Below, piece after piece: positions 23,501-35,818 of a DNA stretch of 64,000 nt. Numbering within the stretch: position 1 is the first letter of the stretch; every line of letters starts with the position of its first letter. The notes beneath the pieces were generated by a model. It was not told the origin of the DNA. It saw only the letters and a list, made by a program, of their open reading frames with translations, and did not search any database. The translations under genes were made by a program, and so were the position numbers. The stretch comes from Elysia chlorotica (Eukaryota; Mollusca; Gastropoda; Plakobranchidae). The stretch covers positions 201,062 through 265,061 of the forward strand of contig RQTK01000328.1 in the NCBI GenBank assembly GCA_003991915.1, given 5' to 3'.

Positions 23501-26500
23501 GCTGGTGTGATCCACAAGCATGTGGTCAAAGATACAGCAATGGAGTTGGTCAGCCCACTGATCATGAATGAAGTGGAACATACAATAGTGAGAAGGGGGT
23601 GGGCATGTTTCTGTCAATCGGAGTAATTAACTTTACACATAAAAAGTATTGTTTTTTTTGTTGCCTTACAAGTGCTCATAGATAAAATATATAATTTCCA
23701 CTTTTTCTCAACAGCTTGTTATGGCATTGTCCAAGTGCCAACTGGACCCTGGTTTTGTAGGAAATGTGAATCTCAAGAAAGAGTGGCAAGAGTTGTAAGT
23801 CTGCATGCATTTCGTTTTCCTCTTTGTTTAAGATGTTGATTCATTTTAGCATTAGTTTGGTTGAAAATGTTTTACTTTTAGACATCTATTTCACCTCCAT
23901 TTCCTTGATTTATAGCATATGTAGTAAAACAATTTAGTTCAATCCTCAAAAAAATAGCATATGCTTAAACTGTAATAGACAAATTGCCTAATTACAGCTA
24001 CATAAAAATCACGCTGAAGAAAACTATTGGCATTTAAAAACCAGATGAGTTGAGAAATTTTTTTGTGCATATGTGTATTTTACTCAAACTTTAAAATTTG
24101 CTAAAGACTACAACTTATTGTTGATTTGTTTGAATCAAATAGATCCATTTGACATTTTTGCTTTCCTCTTCAGAAATGTGAGTTGTGCCCTCAACGAGCT
24201 GGGGCTTTAAAGAGAACTGACTCTGGAGGTGTGTAAAATATAATACGTACTTTACTAGAATAATATAATAGTTCTTACACTTTGTTTTGACAAAGGATTA
24301 CACATTTCATCCTAAGTAATAAGATATCTAACAATCAATGTTGCTGAATAGATAAGATTCATAATGAAATATTGATTTGTTTTATGTTTTTGTTTGATCT
24401 TTATAAAGGCCTGTAAGAAACTGTACAAGGTGAGCATTCCACAATTTACATGGTTGCCCAACCATATCAAGAATCAGATCGATCAAAGTATAATTGTTTT
24501 GTTTTTTTGTAATCATATGTTTTCAGGGTGGTGCCATGTGGTCTGTGCTCTCTACATACCTGAGGCGTGTTTTGCCAATGTGCAAACAATGGAGCCAATT
24601 GTTTTGAATGCAGTACCCACTGAAAGATTTAACAAGGTACTATGAATTGTACAAAATGTGTGTTTAATTAAAAAAACAAAATATATACATTTAACTTTTC
24701 TGCGTATTAAGAAGTGTTATGGGAGAAAATAAATACTAGCAGCAATATAAAATATTAATTACTATTTTATTTTTATCTTACATAGATCATAGATTTGATA
24801 AAAGTTCTAAGCATAGTACAATACTTCAGTCTTGTATAAGAGTACCTTTGCAGTGATATTTGACTATAAGATTTTGATTAAAGAAGTACAAGGACATTTT
24901 GGCAATGCACCATTTTGTAGGACATTCTGCAACAGCAGTTCAAAGACAGTGAAATATGATTCTTGAAAATTCAGATTTGCTACATCTGTGAGGAACAAAA
25001 GAGGGACACTAAAGCAACAGCTGGAGCGTGTATGCAGTGTAACAGAACATCTTGCAAGCAATACTTCCATGTTACCTGGTAAGTTGACATGTTTTTACAA
25101 TCACTGACAGTGAATTGAGAGATGATTGTTAGAAAGTGTAAAGTAATCTTTTGTGAGTTAAAACTAATAACAGGTTTCTTGAGTAGTCATATTAGAAGAC
25201 AGGATCACCAACTGTATAACTGATGGAATTTAAATTGTTTAATGAAAACCACAATTGGTACTTCTGAAGGCTTCAAAGATATTATAATCATCACCATTTT
25301 TAATAGCTATACAATATAGAATATGATAGCATTATATTACAAAAAGTGAATTATTTTTGTTTTCTTTTCATCCAGTGCTCAAGCTCAAGGCCTGTTGTGT
25401 GAAGTCACAGGGAGTTATGAAAATGTCACTTATTGTGGATATTGTTCACACCATTACAAAAAATTGGTAAGCTTGTTGTTCTTGCTTCTTCACACTTATA
25501 CTAAGGCATATTCACTGTGCTATCAATCAGGATGGCATAGCCCAGTGATATGCCATGTCCTATGGGCATTTTTGTTGTGTGTTATATTTTGTTCAGTATC
25601 TATCATCTGATCAAATTATAATGCACCAATTTGTTTGAATAAGCAAATAGAGAAACAAAAAAGAGGAGAAATGGGGTTGTTATTTCATTAATAATTATTT
25701 ATGATTTTGTTATCTCATAATTACATTAAAATGAGATTTATCGTTGGACTAGTTCAGTGATGATACTTGAAGCATTCCAACGCAATAATGGTTATAATTG
25801 TATCAACCCTTTTGATCCCTCACAGAAAAACCATTCGAATGTGAAGACTATCCCGGCATTCAGACCTATTCCCAATGAGAATGGAGCGTCAGATTCTAGT
25901 CCAGAGAAGACTAATCCTCCAAAGTTAGAAATGGGCTCAAAGGTTGGTTTCTGGCATCTAGTTTTGTCAAGTCATACAAAATGTTCTCAGTGATAAAATG
26001 TTTGTGTTCTATTTGTTTTTTATTTTTTTCCTTCCAAACCTTTTTTTAAAGCTTTAATAGGAAGTGAATTTGGAACCAGCATTATCCATAGGTTTTAGAT
26101 TTCGTTGTCAAGTAAGTTATGATTGCAAGCCACAAGTTAAATCTTATGCTTAGCATGCTGTAATATCAGTTTTCACCTGTATCTCTCTTTCAACGCATAT
26201 CTCAACAAGCTCATTATTTCTGATAATAATAAAAAAATGATCTGTCAAGTTCCTTAAAAATATTTTTAAAAAAGACACTCATAACACAGCTATATATTGA
26301 ATTGAATCCAATTTAATGCAGATTACAATCAAGACAAATCCACTACACTGTCTCAACAACTGCATTATTTCTGATATAAAAATGTTGAACTGTCAAGTTG
26401 CATACAAATCTTTGAAAGGAAAAAAGAACAACTCATTACACAAATACATTCAATTGAACCAATTTCACCCAGGTTACAATCAAGCCCACCACACCAGCAG

Positions 26501-29500
26501 GCATTAAAGCAACGGAGGCCGAGAAGAGCCCCCAACAAGTGGACCAGTCTGTGAGCAGCACCAGTGATTCAGTCCCTGCCTCAGGCAAGGCAACTGAAAA
26601 CGTCAGCAGGGGTAACAATGCTCACACCATCAAGACGGAACCACAGGCCTCCCAGGTGTCTGCCCAGGTCTCCGACGTGAGCTCGGCTGTTTCACCAACA
26701 GGGGGCTGCTGCACAGGGGAAGGGGACGGTGGCCAGAAATCCTCCAGCGAGTCTGGCGGCGGCAGCAGCGATCACAGCATCCAGGAGCCGTCCTCCAGTG
26801 TGGGCGTTGTGGGGATCACTTCGTCCTCGGTGCCGAACCGACGGTCGGACAAAGGTGCCGCGTCCTCGTCCACTGAGCAGTTGTTGGAAGTGGACGTTGA
26901 GACTGAGAGCGTAGAGGCGGGGTTGTCCGAAAAGCTCCTCCCTGTGTCCAATTCAATGGCCAAGAGGCAGCATTCAGGGTAGGTGGTTTTGACAGTAGAA
27001 TCTGCATAATCTTTTCCCATCACACCGCACATTTGTTGTGCGCATTGATTTGCCCTTGTGTTACCGCAAATTTGCATTGAAATGCACACCTTCCTTTTTG
27101 AAATGATAAACATCGAAGCCATTACCGTTTACAAAATAATAAAAACAAAATAGTGTGCATACAAAGACTAGGTTTTGAATGTGATTCGAAAAGGTTTTGA
27201 CTTTGCCTCTTTAAGATGTGAAAAGGTTAAGATATTAAAACTCTTGGGGAATGTCTCAAAGTTTAGTTAATCCCAAGTTTATAGTTATCAGTGACAGAAA
27301 ACCAGAAAAAAGTAAAGCCTGGGAAATAGTTTAAATAAAGCCATTGTTTAACTTAAGTGAATTCCACTATACGTAAAGATTGGTAAACTTTTTTTAAAAT
27401 CTGACTTGCTTGAAACCATTTTGTTGCATTTAAAAGTGATACATCAGTTACAAATCTATGTTTTTTTTTTTATATCTCACTCATTACAATTTTTGATTCA
27501 TCACAAACTTTTGTAACACTTTTCAATGTCTTAAATCCTCTAAACCTGTGGAAAAAAAAACGCCACAAAATGCTGCGATATTGAGTATTTATACAATTGT
27601 ATCAATGTGTTTATATTTAAAACATCAACAATTTCAAAATTTGCCCTCTTTTTAACGTTGCTAATTTGCTTCTGCAGGTCTCAAGATAGCCCCAGAAAGT
27701 CTATCAGCAAGAAGCAGAAAGGAGATACTCTGGAACGCAAGGAAAGGCTGAAAAAAGCAATAAAGAAACGTCAAGGCGTTGGCGGTACTGATCAGGCCTC
27801 ATCATCATCACAATCGTCATCAAAGAAACAGCTCAAGTCTCCCCCTGCGGCAGCTTCAACTTTGCCTGGGTGAGTTGATATTGTTATGTAATTTAAGTTT
27901 TTACTTATTTTTATACCAAGACCAATTATTGAAACTGCTTAAGAATGAGACTCAACCTTAGTCTCTCATCCAAAGAATTAGAAGCTTGTGCAGGAAGTTT
28001 TTCTTTAACATGTTTCGCAATAGATAGATTAAACCACTTTAATGATTCAACCTCTTTATAGTATTGACTATTGTGTAGTTGCTACCAGGATTTCTGGATT
28101 TGCAGTTACATCCTCAAATTAAATCCCTATTGCTTTTTTCCAACATTAAATACTTTGAGAGAGATTGGGAGGATTTTGAAATACTGTCATAAAGTCGATG
28201 TACATAAGAACCATAGATTTTTTTTTTTATCACAGCTATTGTTTAGGTATTGTGTCAGCTACTTCCAGTATTGGTCATAGATCAACAGGTTACATTTTCT
28301 AAACAATTAAAATGATATATCATTTCTAGCAAACTTTTTGTGATCAGGAAAGTCCTTCCTTTTTATTTAAATTGAAATCAGTGGGGAAAAGCTTTTTAAG
28401 CACCAGATGTACTTTTTTAAAAATATAAGCCAATCTAATTGATCAATATAATTTTTTATAATTAAAAAAAAAAAATCTTCCTTGGCTATGATGCAGCACA
28501 AAAAAAGCTTAAAGGTTAATTCTTTTGTATATTTATAAAGTGAATTTGGAAATTAATTTTACATGTAGTTTAAATTTATTCAGATAGAAATTTGGTAGAG
28601 ATTATTCCATTTTTTAATCTAGGAATGCCTGCAAATCATCTAGAAATAAAGATCCCAAGTTGTATGTAATTGACTTGCCTAACATGAAAAAAACAAAATT
28701 GAAAGGAGAAGATAAAATACGAAGTTCCTCTGTTTTTAAAACTTGTTTTCCTCGGCAGCCACCATGATTACTGTGGGAATACGTTTGGGGGAAGTCCGTA
28801 CTTTCAAAGTCTCAGCACGTCAGGGCGAGTCTCAATGCCCTCACTCACATCCAATGGTAAGTTGTTAATACGATCTAGTTTACTTTTACTATTGTATTGG
28901 TTATAACTATTTAAACAAGATTAACAAACCATATTCTTTCAAAGGCTATTGATAAAGTTCAATGGATGTTCCAAAAACTAACCTCAGTATGCATACTATA
29001 TATACCATTTGCAATTTTAGGTTTATATTACAGACTGAACTTGTTTCTTTCTCTTCAGACCATTTTACACACTTTCCATATCCATCTTGTATGGGCTTTG
29101 GATTTCAGGATAACAGATTTGTTGGTGGGTCATAATTAACTGATCTGTGATCCCATTTTCATGCCTTGTTTTTCTGTTGTTGGATGTTTAATGCATGCTA
29201 CTTGATGGCCTTTTTATGGATAAATTCAATAGTAGGAAACATCAATTTTATGTAAGGTGTCTTCGCCTGTCTCTTCTCGTAGATGGGTAAAATAGCTCTT
29301 GTGATGAAATATATAATGTGAGCTTGAAATAAGAATTGGTTCCTTATATTCATTGCATTTTTCTAAGACCTTGAAAATGATTCTTTTGTTTAGCACTTCT
29401 AAGAAACCACCCAAATTTGAATAGTAATATTATCAAACGATCTGAGAGCATTCTCATCTGTAATTCTTTGTGCTCTTTGTATCACTCATTTCATGGTGAA

Positions 29501-32500
29501 TTCACAACTTCTTCAATCTTAGTAAAACACTTTCTTATACTCAATGTGGTCACTGTGTTACAAAATTGGCATAACTACTTTCGCTTCTTTTGAGATAATC
29601 AATAAAAACTGTTTTATTTCCTTTTTTCTGCCTTTTATTTGACACACATTTCTAATAGGGTAAAGCAAAGATCTTTTTGTGTATTTTTAATCAGTCTCAT
29701 TTTCACCTTTACAACGATGTATCACTTGCATTTTGGCATAAGTCTCCCTTATGCCATAGTTGTAGCACAGTGGCAATATGTTTTACTGTATAGGTGTAGG
29801 CACAAATCCTATTCATGACTATTTTCCGAAGATAACCATTTGCCTGTTTTCCATTGTAAAAGAGCCTACATTTTATTTACTTTCAAACTTGAATTTGAAC
29901 AGGCAGCACGAAAATAGAAACTGATGCAACATTAGTAGCACATGCATCAATTGATGATGCCACCCAACTTAGAGACACCGCAAGGCATTTTTTTTGTTTT
30001 AGCACATCAAGCAGTCTTTAATTTTACCATCATATATCGCATGGAGATATTGATAGTTCTTGAATCCGAGAAATGGCTTTAGATTTGATCATGTTAATGT
30101 GACAAATGGTATGGACTATTCTCACTCAAAAAATTATTTTTCAATTATGTTCTGTGCAATGTTAGTCTGGCTTCATATGCCAAAGGGTTTCATGTTTTTT
30201 ATTGTAATCTGTGGCCTTTAATGATCAATCTTTCTTCAATTTTTTTTTCTTTTCCAAGTTGTTGCATGTTACCTGTAACTATATGTTCCTTTTAAATATA
30301 CAATATTGTTGTGAATCGTAAACTGATAAGTTCATGTTATAAGTTATATTGGCTTTTGCATTGCACTTTTTAAAAATTTCTTAATTTTGGTCATGAAGCG
30401 TAAAATTAATATGTAGTATTGTTTTCAGCTTATTGTTAATTTATAAACTTTCATTAAGTCACACAAAAGTTCGTAGACATTTTAACCTATCAAATGAGAA
30501 ATTGATTTTATCAGGTAGATTTGTCAATTATGCCACTTCCCCAACTAGATTAGGTATCCTATTTGAAAGCTTTAGTAAAAACGCGTTCATTGTTTTAAAA
30601 TAAAACTGAGCCGGTTCCCCCTGAGATAAAAAAATAACCAGTGGCTTGAGAGGAGGGAGAAGCAAGAGTTGTGCGACAAAAAGATCTGTACTTAAATTGG
30701 GTGACATTTTTTCATTAGATACGATGTATGCAAGGCTGAAACTAAAAATCTTGTGTAAACAAATGATCAAATTATTTCAGGAACAGTTATTGTTGGGCAC
30801 AATTCATGAAGAAGCATTAACCCTTTGCGCCAGAGATGCCTTTTAAGCGGTGGAGCTTTTATTTTCCTGAGCACCATAACGCTACTTAAAAGCCACCTAG
30901 ATCTAGATTGGTCTACGAACTAGACCGTAATACACTAATAAATATATATTTTGATGATTGACATATATCATAGGTATAGAGTCGAAATACTGCCAGTGCT
31001 AAAAGGATTAATACATCCGAAATTTGTTGTTGTTTTTTTAGGTGAACCCAACCCTTCAGAAATGGTGGATTCAAATGACTTGGTGCAGCCTCCAAAGTAT
31101 TTTCCAAGTACGAACATGGCATCCTCAAGTCGGAATCATGATCGCTCACAGTAGGTCCACTTAGATTTAGAGACAAATAGAGAAAATGCATTACTATCAC
31201 CCTCATTTTTGTTCATGCTTGCTCTATGAAAGGAAACTATTTAGTTTGCAGAATATTAAAGAAGCAAAAGAGGCGAAAATTATTACCTTTTTAATTTAAT
31301 ATCTGTATTGGATTGCAATAGTCAAGATGTTTTTCTATGTCTTTTTATCAAATCATAAATCTCATATCAACAACAACGGTACTCTTGTTATTTTCTGAAC
31401 ATTTGTTGAGACGTGTAACACATTTTTTTACTTCAAAGGGACACATCTGTAGCTTGTGTATATTAATGCTCTTAGTATTGCTGTGCATTTAACAAATTGT
31501 GATTTGAACACAAAATTTTAATTGAATCAGTTGAGTGGACAATTGATTTTATAGTCACTTTTAATTTGGTGAATATGACAAATTAAGAAGGGTTGAATAA
31601 CCTCTAGGTAGACATCTCTTCATTGCTTTAACTTTTAATTTGGTGAATATGACAAATTAAGAAGGGTGGAATAACCTCTAGGTAGGCATCTTTTCATTGC
31701 TTTATGCTTTTGTCTGGAAGGTGTTGATAAAGATGTATTTTATGGCGTTAAAAAACAATTTTGCACACAGTCATATGAATTTATGTAAACAAGATGGGTA
31801 TTCAAGAATATGATATTGTAAATCATTATCATGTGTCTTTTATTTTGTGAAACCATTTCCAGAGACATGCCTTTATCCATGGAGCAGCTGCTAGAGCAAC
31901 AATGGGAGCAAGGGGCTCAGTTTCTGATGCAGCAGGGAGATCATTTTGATAGTAAGTGCAAATGCATGTTGATAAACTTAGAATTAGATGTAAATATTTG
32001 TGACTTGAAATAGATTGCCATACTCGATATGGGCTCGTTGGCCCAGGGGTAGAACATCGGCTTCCGATGCAAAAGGTCCGGATTTGAGCCCTGGCGATTG
32101 CGCTCCCTACTGGTTGGGTCTGTGTCAGTTTAATGTGACCGGCTAAGACGGGAGTCGTGGTATCCCCGCCCTGTCTCGTGTGTGGCAGCACATAAAAATT
32201 GTCAGACGTCAGTCTTGGGGCCCGTCCACAATATAGCCTATAAAGTGCTGATGTTGGACGGTAAACCAACTCAACAACTAGCCATACTCGATGGTTGTAT
32301 TGCAAAAATAAAAAAATAAATAAATAAAAGATCATTATCAAAGAAGCAAAGGGCCAAGGAGCTATACTCTATATTCAGAGGTTTAGTCTTTAGTTTGATG
32401 TGAAACTCAAAATGGTTATTTTTAAAGGTATTGAGACTTCCTCTGTGATGCCAATTTTCCTTTAATTTAAAGATTGTCAATATATATTAAAAAAAAGGAT

Positions 32501-35500
32501 AGCAGATAAGATTAAAGTAAAAATCTCTCAAGGTGTTATCTTTTGTGACTCAATATGCTATGCTGCTGAAAGCAAAAAGGTTCAGTGAAAGAAAAAAAAC
32601 AACAATGAACCAGTTTTGCCTTGTTGAGCTCTGGTTGAAGAAAAGTTTTATCATTTTGATCACTGCTCCCAAATCTTTGCACATCATGTCTTGTGACTGT
32701 GAGACAACCTGCCCAGGTGGGGCACATGTCTACATTTTTTTAAACTTTTTAGGCACTTACATTGTTTTAAAATCATCAAGTTCACTTTTAGAGAAAAAGC
32801 TTATTTATAGCTTAAGCGATAGTCCTTTATATGAAAAATAAAAAAGGTCTATATAGAGTGGCTTTATATGTTTAGAAGGCTCTAGATAACGTGAATTGCG
32901 ATATACTGGTTTAATGTTTTTTGTTATTTTGTTGTTGTTTTTTCTTCCATACAGTCTCATCATTGCTGAACTGCTTGCACAAGTTAAAGGGTGAGAACCT
33001 ATCATTGGAGGAACAGGTCAAGGATCTCAAGTCTAGACGCAACCACCTCATGATGGTCAACGCCCGCCTTGCCCTGCCCTTCTCTCTGTTTGAGAACAAC
33101 TCGACCAGCTCAGGTGGACCTGGAGGGCCGAGCGAGGAGATGACCGAGTCTGCTACTCGTCTCAGCGAGACCAGGTCCTCAGTGGGCAGCCTCGAGGACA
33201 TATCTTCCCCCGATGATGTGCAGGTATGCATTTCATTCAGTTGTTTTGTTTGTTTGTCAATAAGTTTTATAACAAAACGCAGAAGAAAGTGAGATTTTTA
33301 GTCCTCGCTCCACCATTGCTACTAGTATAATGCATTAACTGTCTTCGGACATCATGGGCACAACACCATTACCGTGCTGACGTGCCTTAAAAGCAACTCA
33401 CTCACTCACTCACCTGTCTCTGTGTGTCAGAAGTTTTTCTTAGGAGCCATCCACAATTTAGCTTATGGAGTGTTGACATTGGACGTTCAATAATTAACTC
33501 GACTCAACTGAGATATATGCTATCTTGGCAAGAATGCCCACAAATAGAGACAAGGAAAAAATGGATTGAATTGGTCATAGGTACATCTCTAACAATCAGT
33601 GATGGTGTGGTAATCTAAGTGTAGCCGTAGGTGTCTAAAATGGATTTTTTTTTTTTTTAAGGCAGAATAAAAGCTGAATTAATATGACTTTAACCAACTA
33701 GACTGTTTTGGGTATAGTGTTAGAAATGTAAATTACATGTATAATTATGGGGAAAATATGACTTATTGTTGTTTGTCTAATACATCAAAGGGCCGCTATG
33801 CACATTGCGGTTCAATGCATTTTGTAATCCTTTGAATTTTAAATTTGGAAAGCAGCTTTTTCTGATTGCTTCTTTCAATAGTGTTGCCTTCCACAGTCTT
33901 GAAAATCACCTGTTTTGTGGACTTGATCAAGATAATTTTTTTTTATTTGGTCACATAAGATCTTTATTTTATTTTATTTTAATTTTCAGCCCCCCAAAGT
34001 CCCTCCTGTGCATATTCCTTCCCATACAAACCTGGTTGTCGAAGACATTGTCAGTCCTGTGGGTGAGTTGCTTTGAGGTGGTATGAAACAAAAAGGTTAT
34101 TCTTGCAGTTACAAGAAGATCTGCAGCTTCAATTTAATGCTAATTTCAGATTTAATGCCACATAAAAAAAAGTCTATTTGACATTTTTCAAAGTGCTTTT
34201 TAAAGTAATTTCATAATAGAAACAAGTTTTGTCATATCTATCAAATTTGATTTACATGTTTTTGTGGGGAAGATAAAAGCATTGTGTTGTGAACATAGTT
34301 AAACTCATTTTACTCAATTTTATTTGTCTAAGTTATTTATAAGAATTCTTAATACCTAATTTGACTTTTGCCAAATGGATCCAGTCTTGCCAACTTTAAG
34401 CTCTTATTGCTGATTCAATGTTTTTTTTTCCTCTGATTATTTTTCGAGTGGCAACCCAAATGATTGGAAGCCTTGTTTAGTGATTAGACTGTTGGTCTAT
34501 TGAGTTTGGCGAGTCTCAAGTTAAGGATTCTTGTAAAACATAATGGAATATAGAGAAAGAATTTGATATTTTATTTTACCAGTTTTCATATAGAAGCACT
34601 ACCTGTATTGGATCCTCAGAAACCCCCAAAGCGCCCCTGTCCTTGCTACCACACCTCAAGCCCGAGTCCGAAGAGGCGGGCGCTGCGTCAGATTTCCCTT
34701 ACACAAATCAGGTGTAGACCCTTGGCATGCGAACAAAAGTATTAAGTTTCAAACTTGCTTTGTACATTGGTTTTGAGCTAGTTTCAGATACCACAGTGAA
34801 TGAATGTTTAATCAAATATGTTATGTTGGCCACGTAATAATAATAGTAACAATAATTATGATAATAATGAATGTCATTTATATTGCACATATTCAATAAC
34901 TTAGGATATAACAACATCTGCATGTTTATTTGCATGTGTTTTTTATTGCCCCCTCTCTCCCATTTAAAAGTGATAAATGTGCTGACAATAAGTGACATCT
35001 TACTGATGGTGGTTTCTGTTTATTTAAAAAGTATTACCCGATGTCTCTGCTAGAACCCTATGTTTTGACAGTTCCACTTCCCAACAATAAACTGACAAAT
35101 GTTTTAGTATCCTTTCAAATGTAAACTGTTTAATCAAAACATGCATTGAAAAATGAAACCAGTGTAGAGGGTACATGGCTTAACAATCCCTTATATAGTT
35201 TTACTCTATGTTCAACTGCTTCTCATGTGAATTGGCAGCTTTCTTTGTGCATCTTATTGCCTTTGTTGGGAAGTAAATTTTCATAATCTTTTTTTGTATT
35301 ATACTAGAGTAGCAACCAATGAAAGGTTACCATAAAATGCAATGACCAATTTCTGTTTTCCAATGCAATACTTAATTCCAGCAAAAAATATTTTGAATAA
35401 GAGAAAAAAATTCATAATGGATCATATCTTGTATTTGCTATACAAGAAGAGATAATCAATAACAGGAATGTGTTTTTTTTTTCCTTGTTATAATAAACTA

Positions 35501-35818
35501 ATAAACCTTTCAACCCCCCCGCCTCTCCCAATCTCTCCTCGTTGTTTCCAGACATGCCCACCCCAGCCTCTGATGTACTCTGCAGTGAACCCGCCTCCAC
35601 CCTCGCTCTCCGCCATCTCCTCCCTGGGGTCTAGCAAGCCCGTCTCCTCCTCAGCACTGAAGCCACCGAGTCTCACGCTATCTTCTTCTTCTTCTTCGTT
35701 TGCTCTACCTTTATCGTCGTCATCAACCTCTTTATCATCTCCGTTGCCTCCAACCCTGGATGCATCCCACCACATGCCTAGTCTGAGCAGTCTCAGTCTC
35801 ACGTCTCAGACAGATTAG
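17580..35818 (+). CDS. MLLT10: AF10/AF17 family PHD-finger chromatin protein with a duplicated exon triplet
   Basis: Exons: 17580-17700; triplet A 21838-21917, 22412-22466, 23040-23149, or triplet B 23715-23794, 24174-24228, 24527-24636; then 24975-25078, 25376-25466, 25826-25942, 26473-26978, 27678-27869, 28759-28856, 29059-29124, 31042-31150, 31863-31951, 32955-33223, 33990-34058, 34583-34711, 35552-35818. With one triplet this gives about 823 aa. Residues 11-62 form PHD1 (GGCCVCSDERGW, CYGIVQVPTGPWFCRKC); residues 68-187 the zinc knuckle and extended PHD2 (CELCPQRAG, GWCHVVCALYIPEACFANV, ICYICEEQKRDTKA, CGYCSHHY). A Ser/Pro-rich middle with a Lys-rich patch follows. The octapeptide motif (EQLLEQQWEQG, about 557-567) and leucine zipper (about 580-622) are where AF10 binds DOT1L. 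In the family the PZP module reads unmodified H3K27 and the zipper recruits DOT1L for H3K79 methylation in the nucleus. Vertebrates have two paralogues (MLLT10, MLLT6); the symbol stands for the shared ancestor. The 29059-29124 exon and the exon 15/16 junction are less certain. Confidence 0.92.
19193..21145. mobile_element. Putative non-autonomous DNA transposon, about 1.95 kb
   Basis: Ends in inverted repeats: cagacctgccaac at 19193-19205 and its complement at 21133-21145, with partial similarity further inward. The left end has repeated ttacgc words and a perfect palindrome around gggcgtaat...attacgccc. No transposase frame is seen. The comparable region upstream of exon triplet B lacks it, which fits an insertion. 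No target-site duplication was recognised, so the superfamily is not assigned. Confidence 0.55.
21387..21627 (-). mobile_element. SINE insertion in AF10 segment A, with empty site in segment B
   Basis: Flanked by 15-bp direct repeats tgaggaagggctggt at 21372-21386 and 21628-21642. Segment B has a single copy of this word (about 23493-23507) and no SINE, an internal empty-site control. Minus orientation: tail gtttaacgtcagcac, body cccaaccagtagggaacgca, head ending near gccaccgcgcccctc. Confidence 0.93.
22574..22980. repeat. 139-bp minisatellite, three copies (AF10 intron 3A)
   Basis: Units start at 22574, 22713 and 22852, each with tgttgctgaatagatcagat and aggcctgtgagaaactgt. The equivalent intron in segment B holds one unit near 24340-24470. 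This explains most of the length difference between the two introns (573 against 298 bp). Confidence 0.93.
23251..24735. repeat. AF10 tandem segment, copy B (holds exons 2B-4B)
   Basis: Copy B starts with ccagcagagcatgtcaattt, which also occurs at about 19041, and continues into the part shared with copy A at 23291. Exon 2B is identical to 2A; exon 3B has two silent changes and exon 4B one. Introns differ by many substitutions and indels. It has no SINE and a single minisatellite unit, so its structure looks closer to the original. Confidence 0.92.
31557..31704. repeat. 74-bp tandem duplication in an AF10 intron
   Basis: Two near-identical copies starting acttttaatttggtgaatat at 31557 and 31631. 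Confidence 0.9.
32029..32280 (+). mobile_element. Full-length tRNA-derived SINE (AF10 intron)
   Basis: Best copy in the window, 252 bp, with a perfect 12-bp target-site duplication gccatactcgat at 32017-32028 and 32281-32292. A tRNA-like head has an A-box-like tggcccaggggtag and a B-box-like ggatttgagcc. The body contains ctactggttgggtctgtgtc, gtggtatccccgccctgtct and gtgtggcagcacataaaaa. The tail is gatgttggacggtaaaccaa and ends without poly(A). Confidence 0.93.
33420..33512 (+). repeat. SINE 3' fragment
   Basis: Only the 3' part is recognisable: ctgtgtgtcagaag, a gagccatccacaatttagct segment and gacattggacgtt, then an (AACTC)-like end. Confidence 0.55.

Noticed and set aside
30528-30846. 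Opposed 66- and 80-codon frames in an AF10 intron
   Set aside because: No domain and no flanking splice signals that fit the AF10 phase; chance overlap.
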